64,000 bases of DNA from Dipteris shenzhenensis (taxonomy: Eukaryota; Polypodiophyta; Polypodiopsida; Gleicheniales). The translations under genes were made by a program, and so were the position numbers. Shown here piece after piece: positions 52,812 to 62,956 of this stretch; position 1 is the stretch's first letter; every line of letters begins with the position of its first letter. Under the pieces are notes generated by a model. The model was not told where the DNA came from. It was given only the letters and a program-made list of their open reading frames with translations, and made no database searches. Location of the stretch: the NCBI GenBank assembly GCA_047967505.1, contig CM106541.1; one strand, given 5' to 3'.

Positions 52812-53150
52812 GTTATGTCCCAGAGATCAAGCATATAGCTTAGGGGTATTGCAACTCAAAGCAGACCACGTTATGGAATGCAAGATGGAGGGTAAGGTAC
52901 TAATTTGATTGACAGATGATAGCAAGTAAAAGCCCCATTTTATAGGCTAGGATAGCCTTATCTTTCCAACACACACACATCACTAATGATATCAGGGAGA
53001 TACCCTTCACTAATATCATAGATGATGTTTCACACACAAGTACACAGTTGACATCATAGATGATGTCAATCATACAACCACTCAAACATTTTACACTAGC
53101 ACACCAACTAAACCACAATCCCTTTCACATTACGAGCTCTGAAATACCCA
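52812..53150 (+). mobile_element. Gypsy-type 3' LTR, plus strand (end uncertain)
   Basis: It starts TGTTATGTCCCAGAGATC after the polypurine tract. Positions 52850-52985 (CTCAAAGCAGACCAC to CTTTCCAACACACACACA) repeat at 54415-54545, so the two are related LTR pieces. A short AC repeat lies at 52968-52980. Confidence 0.5.
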
Positions 53151-53585
53151 ACAAACCCCCTTGGGAGCAAAGATGGTGAGACCTAACACCAAAGAAGTAA
53201 CCGATCTCCAACTCCACTACAATACCGCAAAGAGGTGCTGTGCACACCTCCCGTGCCCAGCTATTGCCTCAATCAACTTGCAACCAAGAACTGAGATCAT
53301 CATTTTAGGGGGACTACCCAAGGCAAGAATGCTCATTGACTCACATACATAAAGGCAGCTGGTCTGTGTCTACCTCCTCAAGGTGGACTTGGGCTGTTGC
53401 TGCAAATATTTCCTCCACTTCAGTGGGTTTCTCTTCATCTTCAGCTGCAAGATTTGCATGGTGCTTCTCTTGCTCTTTCTCCAATGTTTTGAAGCAGTAG
53501 CGGCCAAGAGGGCACGACAGGTTACTCATCCAGACAGGAGACAGTGATCCATTACGAGCTTCTTGCCTACACTGCCTAGTCCACC
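53151..53585. other. Unassigned segment
   Basis: No coding signal or repeat family that I recognise. Confidence 0.3.
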
Positions 53586-53589
53586 GTAG

Positions 53590-53860
53590 GGTGTATCTTG
53601 ATGTTCTATATGCCTATTGTATTGTATTGGATCAGACTGTGTCTCCACATGAGGATGATGATGCCAAGATGGCTGCATAGGTTTATGGTGGACGTGTACT
53701 ATGATATCACTGACTATGTCTACACAGTTTTCTAGCATGGGTTAGATGCTCGCTTAGTAGCTCCACCCTCTAGCTCATTGTATCAGGTTTTTCTTCAGTC
53801 TCATAGACCCATCGGTCTTTAGCAGACTTTAATTTCTTTCTTTCGTTCTTTCTTACCATA
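53590..53860 (+). mobile_element. LINE 3' UTR and tail fragment
   Basis: A sense fragment matching 15790-15965: GGATGATGATG, TAGATGCTCGCTTAGTAGC, TCTCATAGACCCATCGGTC, then TTTAATTTCTTTCTTTC. Only the 3' end of the family is present, so it is a strongly 5'-truncated insertion. Confidence 0.8.
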
Positions 53861-54414
53861 CCCTCACTAAATCTTCTTATGGTTCTCCTTTTTGTGCTCC
53901 TAAAAAAGCTTTGTCATAATCAGTGTTGCTGTTGTCTTGCTGATCTTCCTTGTTCTTCTGTCCTTTTCGAAGCAGAGCCGCAAGGTCTTCAAAGGTGGTG
54001 GTTGCTACACAAAGGATCTCTAGTGTGCTTGATGAGTACTGCTATCTTGTCTTCGTCATCAAGTTCACACTTGAGACTGGCTAATTGTTGGACTATGGAT
54101 CCAAACTTTGCTGAGGCTCAAACACAGCTAACAAAGGCGATACTTCCATAATGTTGATGGCGCATGATGAAACAGAAGCTTGGGGGCATTTCAGTTTGGC
54201 AGCACCTAAAAATGGCTGACAGTGGCAGCACCTAGCAATCAGGGCCACAAACATGGCAACGACAGGCACGAGATCTAGTGGGCCATAAGAATGGGGGTGG
54301 AAGCAGCTAAGGAACATGGCAAACCTGAAGTTGCCAGATCTGGAAGTGTCGACCAAGACGAGCAATGTCGGGCAACAATGGCAAGGGGAGGATCTAGATG
54401 CTCTAATGCCATAT

Positions 54415-54560
54415 GGAACTCAAAGCATACCACATGATGGAATGCAAGATGAAGGGTAAGGTACTGACTTGATTGATGGATAATAGCAAGTACAAGCCCC
54501 ATTTTGGCTGGGATAGCCTTATCTTTCCACACACACACACACACAAGGTCGCAATCCTTG
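54415..54560 (-). mobile_element. LTR fragment related to 52850-52985, with degenerate antisense PBS
   Basis: GCTCTAATGCCATATGGAAC at 54397-54416 resembles an antisense methionine-tRNA PBS plus LTR end. The following about 130 bp repeat 52850-52985 and end in (AC)n at 54528-54545. Leader-like sequence lies to the left (54200-54390). Confidence 0.45.
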
Positions 54561-54584
54561 GGGAAGCCACCAATGCATCAACTA

Positions 54585-55060
54585 GAACAAATAATGAGAA
54601 ACATTTGAATCGTGTAGAGAATTATAAATACACTCCTAGTGACTGCTTATTTAACACTTTAAAATACTTGGTAGGCTCAAGGTCAACTGCTAAAGAGCTC
54701 CAAATGCAATATTAGGTCAATTCATAGCTTCTTTGCACAAGAATTGCAAAAAGGAAATAGATTGACTAAAAGCATGCTTGGCACCAAACTTCCTACAAAC
54801 CTTGCAGTGTGCAAAGTCAAGAAGAGTACTTGATGCCTATGAGTCTCTCAACATCAGAGGATGGCCTCGGGGAGACCATTTCACTATTTTATGGGCTTCC
54901 AAGTATCTTAATAGGCCAATCTACATAAGAAAAACATATAGTAGATACAGTGAAACTTTTAAATTGAACCCATTACAATCCTATATCATGATCATCCACT
55001 GCATACACTGCACTTATTGATGTAGTGCTACAGACCACCTAAAGATCAAGCATTCGCTTT
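54585..55060 (+). pseudogene. OTU-like cysteine protease relic
   Basis: Plus-strand pieces encode YTPSDCLFNTLKYLVGSRST (54628-54687), like the OTU catalytic DG-D/N-C-LF block with the Gly lost, then after a stop RGWPRGDHFTILWASKYLNR with PIYI, the OTU middle segment, and finally IMIIHCIHCTY, after which a single-base frame change leads to a His-Tyr-Asp-Val-Val-Leu end as in OTU domains. OTU proteases cleave ubiquitin and also occur in transposons. Whether this is a captured host gene or part of an element is unknown. Confidence 0.5.
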
Positions 55061-55137
55061 GAGTACCAAGAAAGGCCCCATGATGAAGCCGAGCAATTTC
55101 ATGAGAAAAATTTGACAAGTCTATCCGAGGTAATAGT

Positions 55138-55362
55138 ATGGCTACTACAAGCACTAAAAGCAAGCGGCACTTTTGGTCCAAAGAACAAGGTGCATTGATA
55201 CAATCAATTACAAATACTATGCCATGTGCAACGGCTGGAGCAACTGCTAAGCAATACCAAAAATACCATGATGAGCAAGACATTTCCTTGGTAAAGGTAA
55301 GAAGCCATGTGAGATATGTCAAGAAGAAGTATGGATGTCAACAAACTGTAGAAGAAACTTAA
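55138..55362 (+). CDS. Hypothetical 74-aa basic, helix-rich protein
   Basis: The ATG at 55138 opens MATTSTKSKRHFWSKEQG, and the rest is HVRYVKKKYG-like. Tryptophan and basic residues suggest a Myb/SANT-like DNA-binding helix, but I cannot confirm it. It follows the OTU relic by under 100 bp on the same strand and may be its C-terminal part, so a separate gene is doubtful. Confidence 0.25.
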   Translation: MATTSTKSKRHFWSKEQGALIQSITNTMPCATAGATAKQYQKYHDEQDISLVKVRSHVRYVKKKYGCQQTVEET

Positions 55363-55464
55363 TTCGAAATTTCTCAAGAACAAAAACTACACATAGAATT
55401 CACAGAATGTCATAAAGCAGGTGACAAGGAAATGCTATTCCTTACATGTACTATGCCTTCACTA

Positions 55465-55476
55465 ACACACACACAC
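55465..55476 (+). repeat. (AC)n at the 3' end of an antisense L1
   Basis: ACACACACACAC followed by a T run (55477-55488): on the element strand, poly(A) then GTGTGTG. Confidence 0.92.
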
Positions 55477-56468
55477 TTTTTTTTTTTTAAAGTAAAATCC
55501 AGTGCAGTATATTTATATTCTCATAAATTTACAAGATGGGAAGTCTCCAAAATGGAGAGTATCCCAAAGATCAGAAACATAAAAAGAAAAGCTCTATGCA
55601 AGAAGCATGTATATCCCCCTCATGGCAGGCATCATATAAGGATTGCCGCAATGAGGCTTGGAAAGATTCATATGACTTGTGAATCTGCCGACCCAAGTAT
55701 GCCAAATTATGTTCACTCCAGATTGTCCAAAGAGCCCAATATCTCACCCATGAGAAAAATAGTGAGTATAGAGACAGAGACCTCATAAATCTGCCAAATA
55801 ACCAAAAATGTTTCCCAAATCTGTGACTCGGGAAACGGAGCCGAAGATGATCTGAAATTCTCCCGAGGAGGTTCCTAGAACATGGGCAGTGCCAAAGCAA
55901 ATGAGGGACAGTCTCTGAAGGAGCCTGACATCGTAAACATGTGGATGGTGCAATGCGACGTTTGGCAAGTGTTATTCCCACTGACAATGTGCCTGTCATG
56001 CATCTCCAAAGAAAAAGTCTTTGTTTCAAAGGCATTTTACACTTCCATAATATCCGAAGATTCTTCCGCCACCATGAGAGGGGCTTCCTGATATGCCACA
56101 GAGTATTAGCATATTGCTGAATCCATGGGGCAGGCTGAAGAAGCCTGTAGGCTTTGATGGAGGTCAAGGCAGGCAAAGGAACACGATGAGAGCATGTAGC
56201 AGAGGGTTGCAATTGCCAATCCATAAGCCTGTCTGTGTCAGCCACAGGAGGAACAGGTAGAAAAGGATGTAACAAATCAGGGCCTCAGGAAAAGATAAGA
56301 CAGAGCCCTGATCATCTACCACATCATTTATGTATCTAATTCCCAATTTCATGAGATTGTATGCCCGAACAGGTTCCTGTAAGGCAAGTGGAATGTCAAA
56401 GATGGCACTCCAATGAATACTTTCTTTCCTCATTGAGTTTGTCCCCGAGCAATTATCGGGAGCCCATT

Positions 56469-56469
<1 letters not shown>
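55477..56469 (-). mobile_element. L1 element, antisense, C-terminal part and tail
   Basis: 5'-truncated L1 with the A tail at 55477-55488 and a 5' junction directly at (AC)n 56470. Its body continues the ORF2 C-terminus of the 16130 family. Confidence 0.9.
55571..56440 (-). pseudogene. L1 ORF2 C-terminus (zf-RVT)
   Basis: From the right: NSMRKESIHWSAIFDIPLAL, YNLMKLGIRYINDVVDDQG, a frame change near 56270, then DRLMDWQLQPS, WKCKMPLKQRLFLWRC, CLRCQAPSETVPHLLWHC (zf-RVT), WVRYWALWTIWSEHNLAYL and SCIELFFLCF at the stop 55571. This matches the L1 at 48662-49493 line by line. Confidence 0.9.

Positions 56470-56504
<35 letters not shown>
56470..56504 (+). repeat. (AC)n between two antisense L1 elements
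   Basis: A pure AC run between the 5' junction of one L1 and the T run (56505-56512) that is the A tail of the next. Confidence 0.95.
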
Positions 56505-56506
<2 letters not shown>

Positions 56507-57299
56507 TTTTTTGGGTGAAATCCATTGTCCATATATTACAAAGAACAGTGACACGAAAAGGGACAGCTAGTTACAATCATCAGAAGATATCATTATATAA
56601 CAAGAGAGTAGGATAATCTATACCCCGTGCATGTAGACAATCATAAAGAGATTGCCTTAGAGATACTCGGAAGAACTGATATTTAGCCAAGGAGGGATCA
56701 CCAAAGACTTGATGGTTACGATCCTTCCATAGAGTCCATAGTCTCCAATAATGAACCCAATAAAAGAGTACATCATATCCTTGCCTTCCAGGATGAAAAC
56801 CAAAGCGCCAGAATCACTTGTCAAAACAAGCACTAGGAAAACAAGCCTGCAGTCATTGGCTTAATAAGAGCAAGAAATCATAAGATTGTGGGCATTGCCA
56901 AAAGATATGTCGCAGACTCCCGTAAGGATAGATATCGTCGACAAGTGGCAAGGGCAATGTGACAATGAGCCCAAAGCAGTCCAAATGGGAGAAACTCCTA
57001 GTAAAACTCGTCACAAGAAAAAAAAAATTGCCGAAGCTGAAGTTTGGAAGCCCAAATATACTGCAATCTTTGGCGCCACCACCAAGGGGAACGGGTCACA
57101 GACCACATGCCATTGGCATGGATAGAAACCCAAGAGGGAGGCAGCAAGACCTTATACAAAGATGTAGCCGTGATATTAGCTAACGGTAGAGCATGGCAAA
57201 CATGATCATCTAATTGAATAGCCCAGCCTATGAGACAGTCACAAATCTCAAGACGATGTACTTATACCTAGATGAATCCAGGAACATTCCCAAACTCAA

Positions 57300-57785
57300 G
57301 ACGATGTACTTGCTAAAAATCATGAAGCATCTACAACTGCAATTCATGCAGGGTGATCAGCCATGAATTTTCATGATGAGACATTTGATTTTGCACTTGT
57401 CCTCTCCAGCTTTTTGTCACTCCACCCCACTCATCGGGACTTTATTTTGGGTCACATTGATAGCAAAATGAAGGGCTGCCCCTTTGTCTCTCATTTGATT
57501 GCAAATTGGAAACACATACTTTATTGTCTTAAATGGTAGATTGGAAACACATACTTTTCCGTCTTAAGTGGAATGTCAAAGACACTCTTGCAGGTAACTC
57601 CTTGCGTGCTGAAAGTCTCCATTGGTCGAAGGCTTTCATGCCCCTTTGGCTTTATAGGAATCTTATTTTCTTTGGTCCAAAGGCATCTACCATGTGGATG
57701 ATGTACTTGATGCAGCTGGTATGGCCATCTCTTTTCTATGCTTTGAGACAACATTATACGCTTGTATGGTATTTAACCTTGTGAG
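57300..57785 (+). pseudogene. L1 ORF2 middle segment, inverted
   Basis: Plus strand: MKHLQLQFMQGDQP, then CPFVSHLIANWKHIL, RLKWNVKDTLAGNSLRAESL, HWSKAFMPLWLYRNLIFFG and, in another frame, YHVDDVLDAAGMAISFL. It aligns with L1a after residue LLAHRGKMMLQFMQGDQPW and with the 48662 copy up to its HHRPIW part. Confidence 0.85.
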
Positions 57786-57790
57786 CTAGT

Positions 57791-58690
57791 AATGCACGTG
57801 AATATTGTATATATGGAGTCCCCCATGCATTTTGGGTGTGCAAAGATGATCCACTGAAAGAAACCTGAGGGCTTCCCTGCGAAAGCGTGAGCATTAGAAG
57901 AGTTCCATAATAGTAGACATAAAGCATGAGATGTCCCGTTTGGCAAAAACATCAAAGGAAATAAACTGGATATAGGCAACGAGAATGGATTGAACAATGC
58001 GGTAACAGACATGCAAGGGCCATGTTGCCAGTTTCCAGTATTCTAACTTTTCTTGAGCATGTCAAGAACCCAATCCTTTTGTTGACGCCGAGTAACTGTA
58101 CAGCCCAAAGGGTAACCAAGATGCCTCACAAGCTGTGTGGGTGAAACAATGTCCCAGCCATAATATACGTTGCCAAATTTTGCATGGAGAGGCAGCAATT
58201 TAAATTCACATGCAGACCCGCAGCCAGACCATTTGAAGATAGGGCACGCATGAGACAAGAGAGACCCCTTTCAGTGTTCCAGGGCAAGAAGAAGGAATCA
58301 TCTGCATATGCCTACGCAATCAAATGTCTGCTGCCATGTATCTCCAGCCCATGCAAATCACTTGTATCTACTAAATGATCCATACATTGTAGAATGGAAT
58401 GACTAGCTATGGAATAAAATAACGCACTGAATAAAATAATGCACTGAGGGGACAACCCTGTCGTACAGAACAAAAAAGGGTCCAATGGTCTGTAATATCC
58501 CTTGCCAAGATACCAGCAGCTTGACTGTCTTGATATAGCCAATAAATAAGGTGCCGAATTTTTCCCCCAAATCCTAGAACCTTCAAATGAAATCCCATTG
58601 AATTGTATCAAAGGCTTTAGCAATATTGCTCAGTGTACTTTGCATATTCTATCCCCACATAGGCATTGGAAATCTTATCAATAATATGTT
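57791..58690 (-). pseudogene. L1 RT fragment
   Basis: Minus frames carry IQFNGISFEGSRIWGKNSA, IYWLYQDSQAAGILAR, SVRQGCPLSALFYS, HSILQCMDHLVDTSDLHGLE, then AYAYADDSFF-like DNA near 58300 and SPTQLVRHLGYPLGC. These match the L1a RT (GIPGS, AYADDSFF, LGYPLSW). Frameshifts are present. Confidence 0.88.
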
Positions 58691-58712
58691 TGCGGGGAGA
58701 CACACGCGCACA

Positions 58713-58985
58713 CTAAGAACTCACTCAAGTGATGATCTTGAACTTTAGCTCGGGGTGGTCCAAAGTATTGTGACCTATAATTGGGAAATGAGTCCAACAC
58801 CTATGGCTATGTTGACCGATAAATACTCGAGGCGTTCAGTTACAAGACATGATGCTTCACACCAAAAGAGAGTAAGATTTATCCATAGATGCAGCCCATG
58901 CAGACGATAATGGTGATAAGGATCACATTGTTATGGCGGAGGATAGCAATTCCCATTCATCTGAGTGTGGAAACAACAGACAGTG
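58713..58985. other. Unassigned segment
   Basis: No coding signal recognised; probably decayed gypsy RT or intron sequence before the RNase H part. Confidence 0.3.
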
Positions 58986-58989
58986 GTCA

Positions 58990-60350
58990 AGCAATACAAC
59001 AATCTAGTTTGAGATGCACAACTGAGGTACACTCAATTTCGGGTTAACTGGGACACAGGTGAGATATCCTATGCATGAAAAAGAGCTTTATGATGTGACC
59101 CATGCATTTAAGAAGTGGCGGCCTTATCTTTGTAATGCTTCGTACTTGCATGGTCAGAAGGCAAGATGGTCAAAGTTGATGCAAGACTTTGACTTTGAAA
59201 TAGGCTATAGAAGGGGAGCTACTACTGTACTAGCAGATGCCTTGAGTCACATTGGTCATGTGAACATGATGAGTCTCACGAAAATCCTATCTAATCTCTT
59301 CCTTCCTTTAAAGGCTTGTATGAGCATGATCAAAGGTTCGGCGTATATGGCAAGCAGCCCAAGGTGGTCCATGCCTAAATAAATGAACCTACGATTCCAC
59401 TTATGTAGGAAAGGAGGAATCGATCAATATATTATTCAGAATAGACTCTTATTCCGAAAAGGCAAAGTCTGTGTACCAGGTGTTCAAGGCATGAGGAAGA
59501 AAGCCCTTTATGAATGTCATGACAGCCCTTGTGTTGGACATCTTGGGATCCAACGGACGTTGGCTTTGGTCAAGAAATATCTCTATATTGGTCAAAGATG
59601 CGGACTGATATCGAATGGTATGTTTGAGAATGTCAACAATGCCAAGTCAATAACGTGGAACTACTTAGACAGGGTGGCATGTACATCCTCTAGACATTCT
59701 AGATAAGAAGTAGGAAAGTATTTCCATGAACTTCATAGTTGGACTACCTACTACGTGGAAACAACTTTGATGCCATCTAGGTAGTTGTAGATAATCTAAC
59801 CAAGATGGCCAGATTCGTTTCAATGATGACTACAATAATCGAGCCACGTCTAGCCCAGTTATTTGTGGAAAGGGTATTCATTCTTTATGGGTTGCCAACT
59901 AAGATCGTCAGTGATCACCATCTGAAGTTTATGGGTAGCTTCTATCATGAGGTATTCAGGAAGTTGGACACAAATTTGAGCATGAGTTCAGCTGATCATC
60001 CCGAGTCAGATGGACAAACGAAGTGAGTGAATCAAATACTCGAGGGTATGCTTCGTTCTTATGTTTATCGTAAGCAATCTGATTGGAAAGAGTATCTTCC
60101 AATGGCTGAATTTGTATACAATAGTGCAACGCATTCAGCCACTAAGCTGAGTCCATTCATGATGATGTATGGTTTTCAGCCTAAGGCTCCATGGACCATT
60201 GGGCTCCTGAACATTAAGGTTCGAGCTACTTATGACTTTTGAGCAAGCTGTCGATTGGACCCGACAAGAGTCTAAGCCTCTCACAATCCTCCCCCTAGAT
60301 TTGAAGGAGACCTATGATAGGGTGAATCAGGACTTTTTTGAAGGATACCA
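58990..60350 (+). pseudogene. Gypsy pol relic: RNase H end and integrase
   Basis: From the left: YPMHEKELYDVTHAFKKWRP, SKLMQDFDFEIGYRRGATTV with LADALS (end of RNase H); RLLFRKGKVCVPGVQGMRKK, YECHDSPCVGHLGIQRTLAL (HH of the zinc domain); NLTKMARFVSMMTTI, LFVERVFILYGLPTKIVSD then ADHPESDGQTK (integrase core with the catalytic Asp and the DGQT block); MLRSYVYRKQSDWKEYLPMA, EFVYNSATHSATKLSPF. Stops between the blocks (59380, 59706, 60026) and frameshifts. The LTRs are not seen. Confidence 0.9.
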
Positions 60351-60359
60351 TGAGAAGAT

Positions 60360-61766
60360 TTGACTTATAAGATAATGGACCAAAGGTCTCAACACTATGC
60401 AGGCAATTCCATCAAATACGCATCAAAGTTCATACAGAGTATGCGTTTTCTTTCTGGCACTAAGTATGACAATCTTTCTGATCCTCTCTATCACGAACGC
60501 TGCAAGAGGAGGGTTTGTAGGGATCTGCCTTTCACTTCACTGGGAGGAGAAGGTTCTAAACTCAAGGTTTGCTACTGTCACAAGAGCTTTTGGGAGGGGT
60601 AGGCTGATAGCCTGGAGAGGAGGAGGTCAGACTCCAATTGGAATGGCATCGCTTGGCTAACAGGATTAGCTAGCACAGGTCAATGGCCATTTACACTAAG
60701 ACAAAAGGAACCTCTCACTTGGGATGAGTCCGTTGGCTTTTGACAAATCCCTAACAGACCAAAATGCACACTATCTAGGGTGCAAAGTGGTATTGACATC
60801 TCCGCTAAGGGCTCCAACCCTTGAGAGTGTCCGCCATAAGCTAAGAGCTCAGCCGAACTCTCTTGGGGGCCGAGTGTTGTTGGTAAGCAGGTGTTGTTGG
60901 CCACAGCCTAGTACATCACATCTTGTCAGCGCTTTGACTAAGGGTTCGCAATTGTCTTTGGGCAAGATTAAATACCACACAAGACACAAGGCTCATGTGA
61001 CTTGGCAAAAAGGATCATCCTAGACCAAGAAGCATATGGGTTTGGTACAGTGGGAGAGTCAACCAATTTAGCCCATGGCAACTAGGAGCGAGCAGCTCTG
61101 CAGCTGGAGGGGCATCTCATAGGCAGCCATTCTAGAGGATTGGCAAGAGGGCCTGCCATAGGAGGATGAGGGATTGTACCCTGGCTTTCAGACAATTTCC
61201 ACATAGTAATGGCATACTCTGCTTACTTGGTGAGTAGGTAGATAGTCATACAATAGCAGATTCATCCTCCCTCCACATAGCACCACCTGGGTTTTACAAA
61301 GGACAGTTTGCCAGCATCTTCACCTGGAACATGAGCAGCACACCACATGCTTGGGATGGGTGGGCAGCAGGTACAGAGGCTTCCAACAAGATCACTAAAG
61401 GTCGGTGTTTCCGCAAGGCTTGGTCTGCAGGAACTTTTTAATTTCTCAATCCACTAGTTGTAAAGCCCACCACACTGGTGGCTGGCACCTGCTCCCAGAT
61501 TACCACAGGCAGTGAGCCAGAACTTGAAGACGCAGGCTGCAAGGTAGCTAGTTTCTGCATTGCTTGTCAGCACCTCACAGATTGCTGATTTCCTATCGTT
61601 TTCCAAGGCAAATCGTAGAAGGTTCCTTTCTCTAAAAGAATTGACTCAGCACAGAAAACAGTAAGCCAGTATCATAACAAGAACAGCCAGGGAAGCCTTG
61701 ATCTTTATGATTCAACTTGAACATTAACATGGCACAAATCAATGCATTTATGGCATTAGGCGATAC
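60360..61766 (-). other. VPS53: VPS53 intron 4, donor-side part, no gene seen
   Basis: No protein family or repeat recognised except short open frames (for example 60724-61023), which look random. The intron donor is at 61766. Confidence 0.4.
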
Positions 61767-61917
61767 CCAGCATCGCAAGACGATGAAGAGCAGTAATTGT
61801 TGTAGTAATGTGCTTCTTTGCAAAGTCCAGCTTCTTTATATCACAACAAATTTCTTGTACCATTACTTCACTTTGCTCCGCCTTTCCTTTGATTTCTCTA
61901 ATCCTCTGTGTGAGCTC
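61767..61917 (-). CDS. VPS53: VPS53 exon 4
   Basis: 151 nt after TGTTTTCAG, ending GATGCTGG|GTATCG. It encodes [36 protein letters not shown] and [14 protein letters not shown], nearly the same as plant VPS53 ([42 protein letters not shown]). Entry phase 0, exit phase 1. The next exon lies 27.3 kb away. Intact. Confidence 0.97.
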
Positions 61918-61996
61918 CTGAAAACATTTTTATTCATCATTACAAGCTTGAACTTGAGTATAAATAAACTGAGACTGCTATAACAGCATCCTATAC
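61918..61996 (-). other. VPS53: VPS53 intron 3 (79 bp)
   Basis: A short intron, GTATAG at the donor and TTTTCAG at the acceptor. Confidence 0.92.
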
Positions 61997-62053
61997 TTGT
62001 ATGGCATGCATTGCAGCTGCCAGGTCCTCCTTTGCTTTTGTTCCTGATGAGCT
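61997..62053 (-). CDS. VPS53: VPS53 exon 3
   Basis: 57 nt after GTGTTACAG, ending CATACAA|GTATAG. It encodes 19 residues, SSSGTKAKEDLAAAMHAIQ, matching the plant VPS53 segment SNSGTKAKEDLADATRAVE. Phase 0 at both ends. Too short to stand out as an ORF. Confidence 0.93.
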
Positions 62054-62151
62054 CTGTAACACCCGAGGGGAAAGGAAAAAGATTAGGACATGTCAAGGTT
62101 ATTATACTGGACATTTCATATAATTCAAGACAGAAACAGGTAAAATATTAC
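62054..62151 (-). other. VPS53: VPS53 intron 2 (98 bp)
   Basis: A short intron, GTAATA at the donor and TTACAG at the acceptor. Confidence 0.9.
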
Positions 62152-62246
62152 TTGTTGACGAACTGCTGTCAGTATCTCTGCATCAACTTGTCGTATCTTG
62201 TTCCGCAACTTTTGTATGATTGGCTCCACTGCAACCAGGGATGCCT
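62152..62246 (-). CDS. VPS53: VPS53 exon 2
   Basis: 95 nt following CATGGCAG and ending CGTCAACAA|GTAATA. It encodes ASLVAVEPIIQKLRNKIRQV and DAEILTAVRQQ, matching plant VPS53 (EASLSGVEPLMQKIQNEIRRVDAGILAAVRQQ). The two leading bases AG complete a Glu codon begun in exon 1. An in-frame ATG at 62255 could in principle serve as a start, but it falls in the acceptor region. Exon 1 (about 17 residues in relatives) was not found to the right. Confidence 0.93.
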
Positions 62247-62950
62247 CTGCCATGTTGCAAGGGGAAAAAAGGTAAACTTTCCATAAATGAAATAAAAACC
62301 ATGGAATTCCAATCTTCCTAGCTCATCTACAGAAATGAAGACCATTCCCCCCTTCATCTGTTTGGATCCACCACACTCTTATATGTTTATATGTTTACAT
62401 ATAAACATAGCTGCTGGTATTCCCTCTTTGCTTGATGAAGCTTTGTTTGTGAAACACAATCTCACATGTTTACTAATTGACATAAGTGCCATCCAGCCAG
62501 CCATCTTCCATTGGATGAAGAGGCTGCCCAGCAAGGTATCTTGTGCAAGCATTTGTCAAAACGAAATGCACATTGGCGCAGAGGATCCAAATGTCGAGTA
62601 CAATTCCAAAAAACCAGTTTAACAGTTACTAAGTGATTCATCTGCAAAAGAAATATTGGGCACCTGGAACACAAAGGTAAGCAATCACATATGCAAGGAT
62701 GATGCCTATAGATGAACTAAACAAGCAAATGCTGAGATGCTCTATCCTTCAACGAGCAATGAAGGAAATCCAAAACAGTAAATTATCTGGCATTAATTTC
62801 AAAGAAAACAAGGGAAGCTCACAAGATTGTGGTGCCCTCCCACAAATACACACATAGGATTAATACACTTACAATAAAGTGCTGCAACTGGAATGCCAAT
62901 CACGCCCTACCATGGATGCACCAAACTGAAATGCAGCAACTATGCTACAA
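62247..62950 (-). other. VPS53: VPS53 intron 1, proximal part
   Basis: AT-rich, with a pyrimidine-rich stretch before the exon 2 acceptor. No exon 1 candidate found. Confidence 0.55.
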
Positions 62951-62956
62951 AATTGC

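Larger units (their letters stand above)
56505..58697 (-). mobile_element. L1 element, antisense, with an internal inverted segment
   Basis: From the right: RT end (58690-57790, minus), a middle segment of ORF2 in plus orientation (about 57300-57785), then the zf-RVT end (57240-56513, minus) and A tail. The inverted piece begins where the RT part stops (MYLLAK versus HLLAH in the relative) and ends shortly before the residues where the last part resumes. AGACGATGTACTT occurs twice near the junction, at 57252 and 57300. The right end meets ACACACGCGCACAC at 58699-58712. Confidence 0.85.

Noticed and set aside
62247-62258. ATG in front of exon 2 as the VPS53 start
   Set aside because: It lies in the splice acceptor context and would drop the conserved N-terminus; kept only as a remote alternative.
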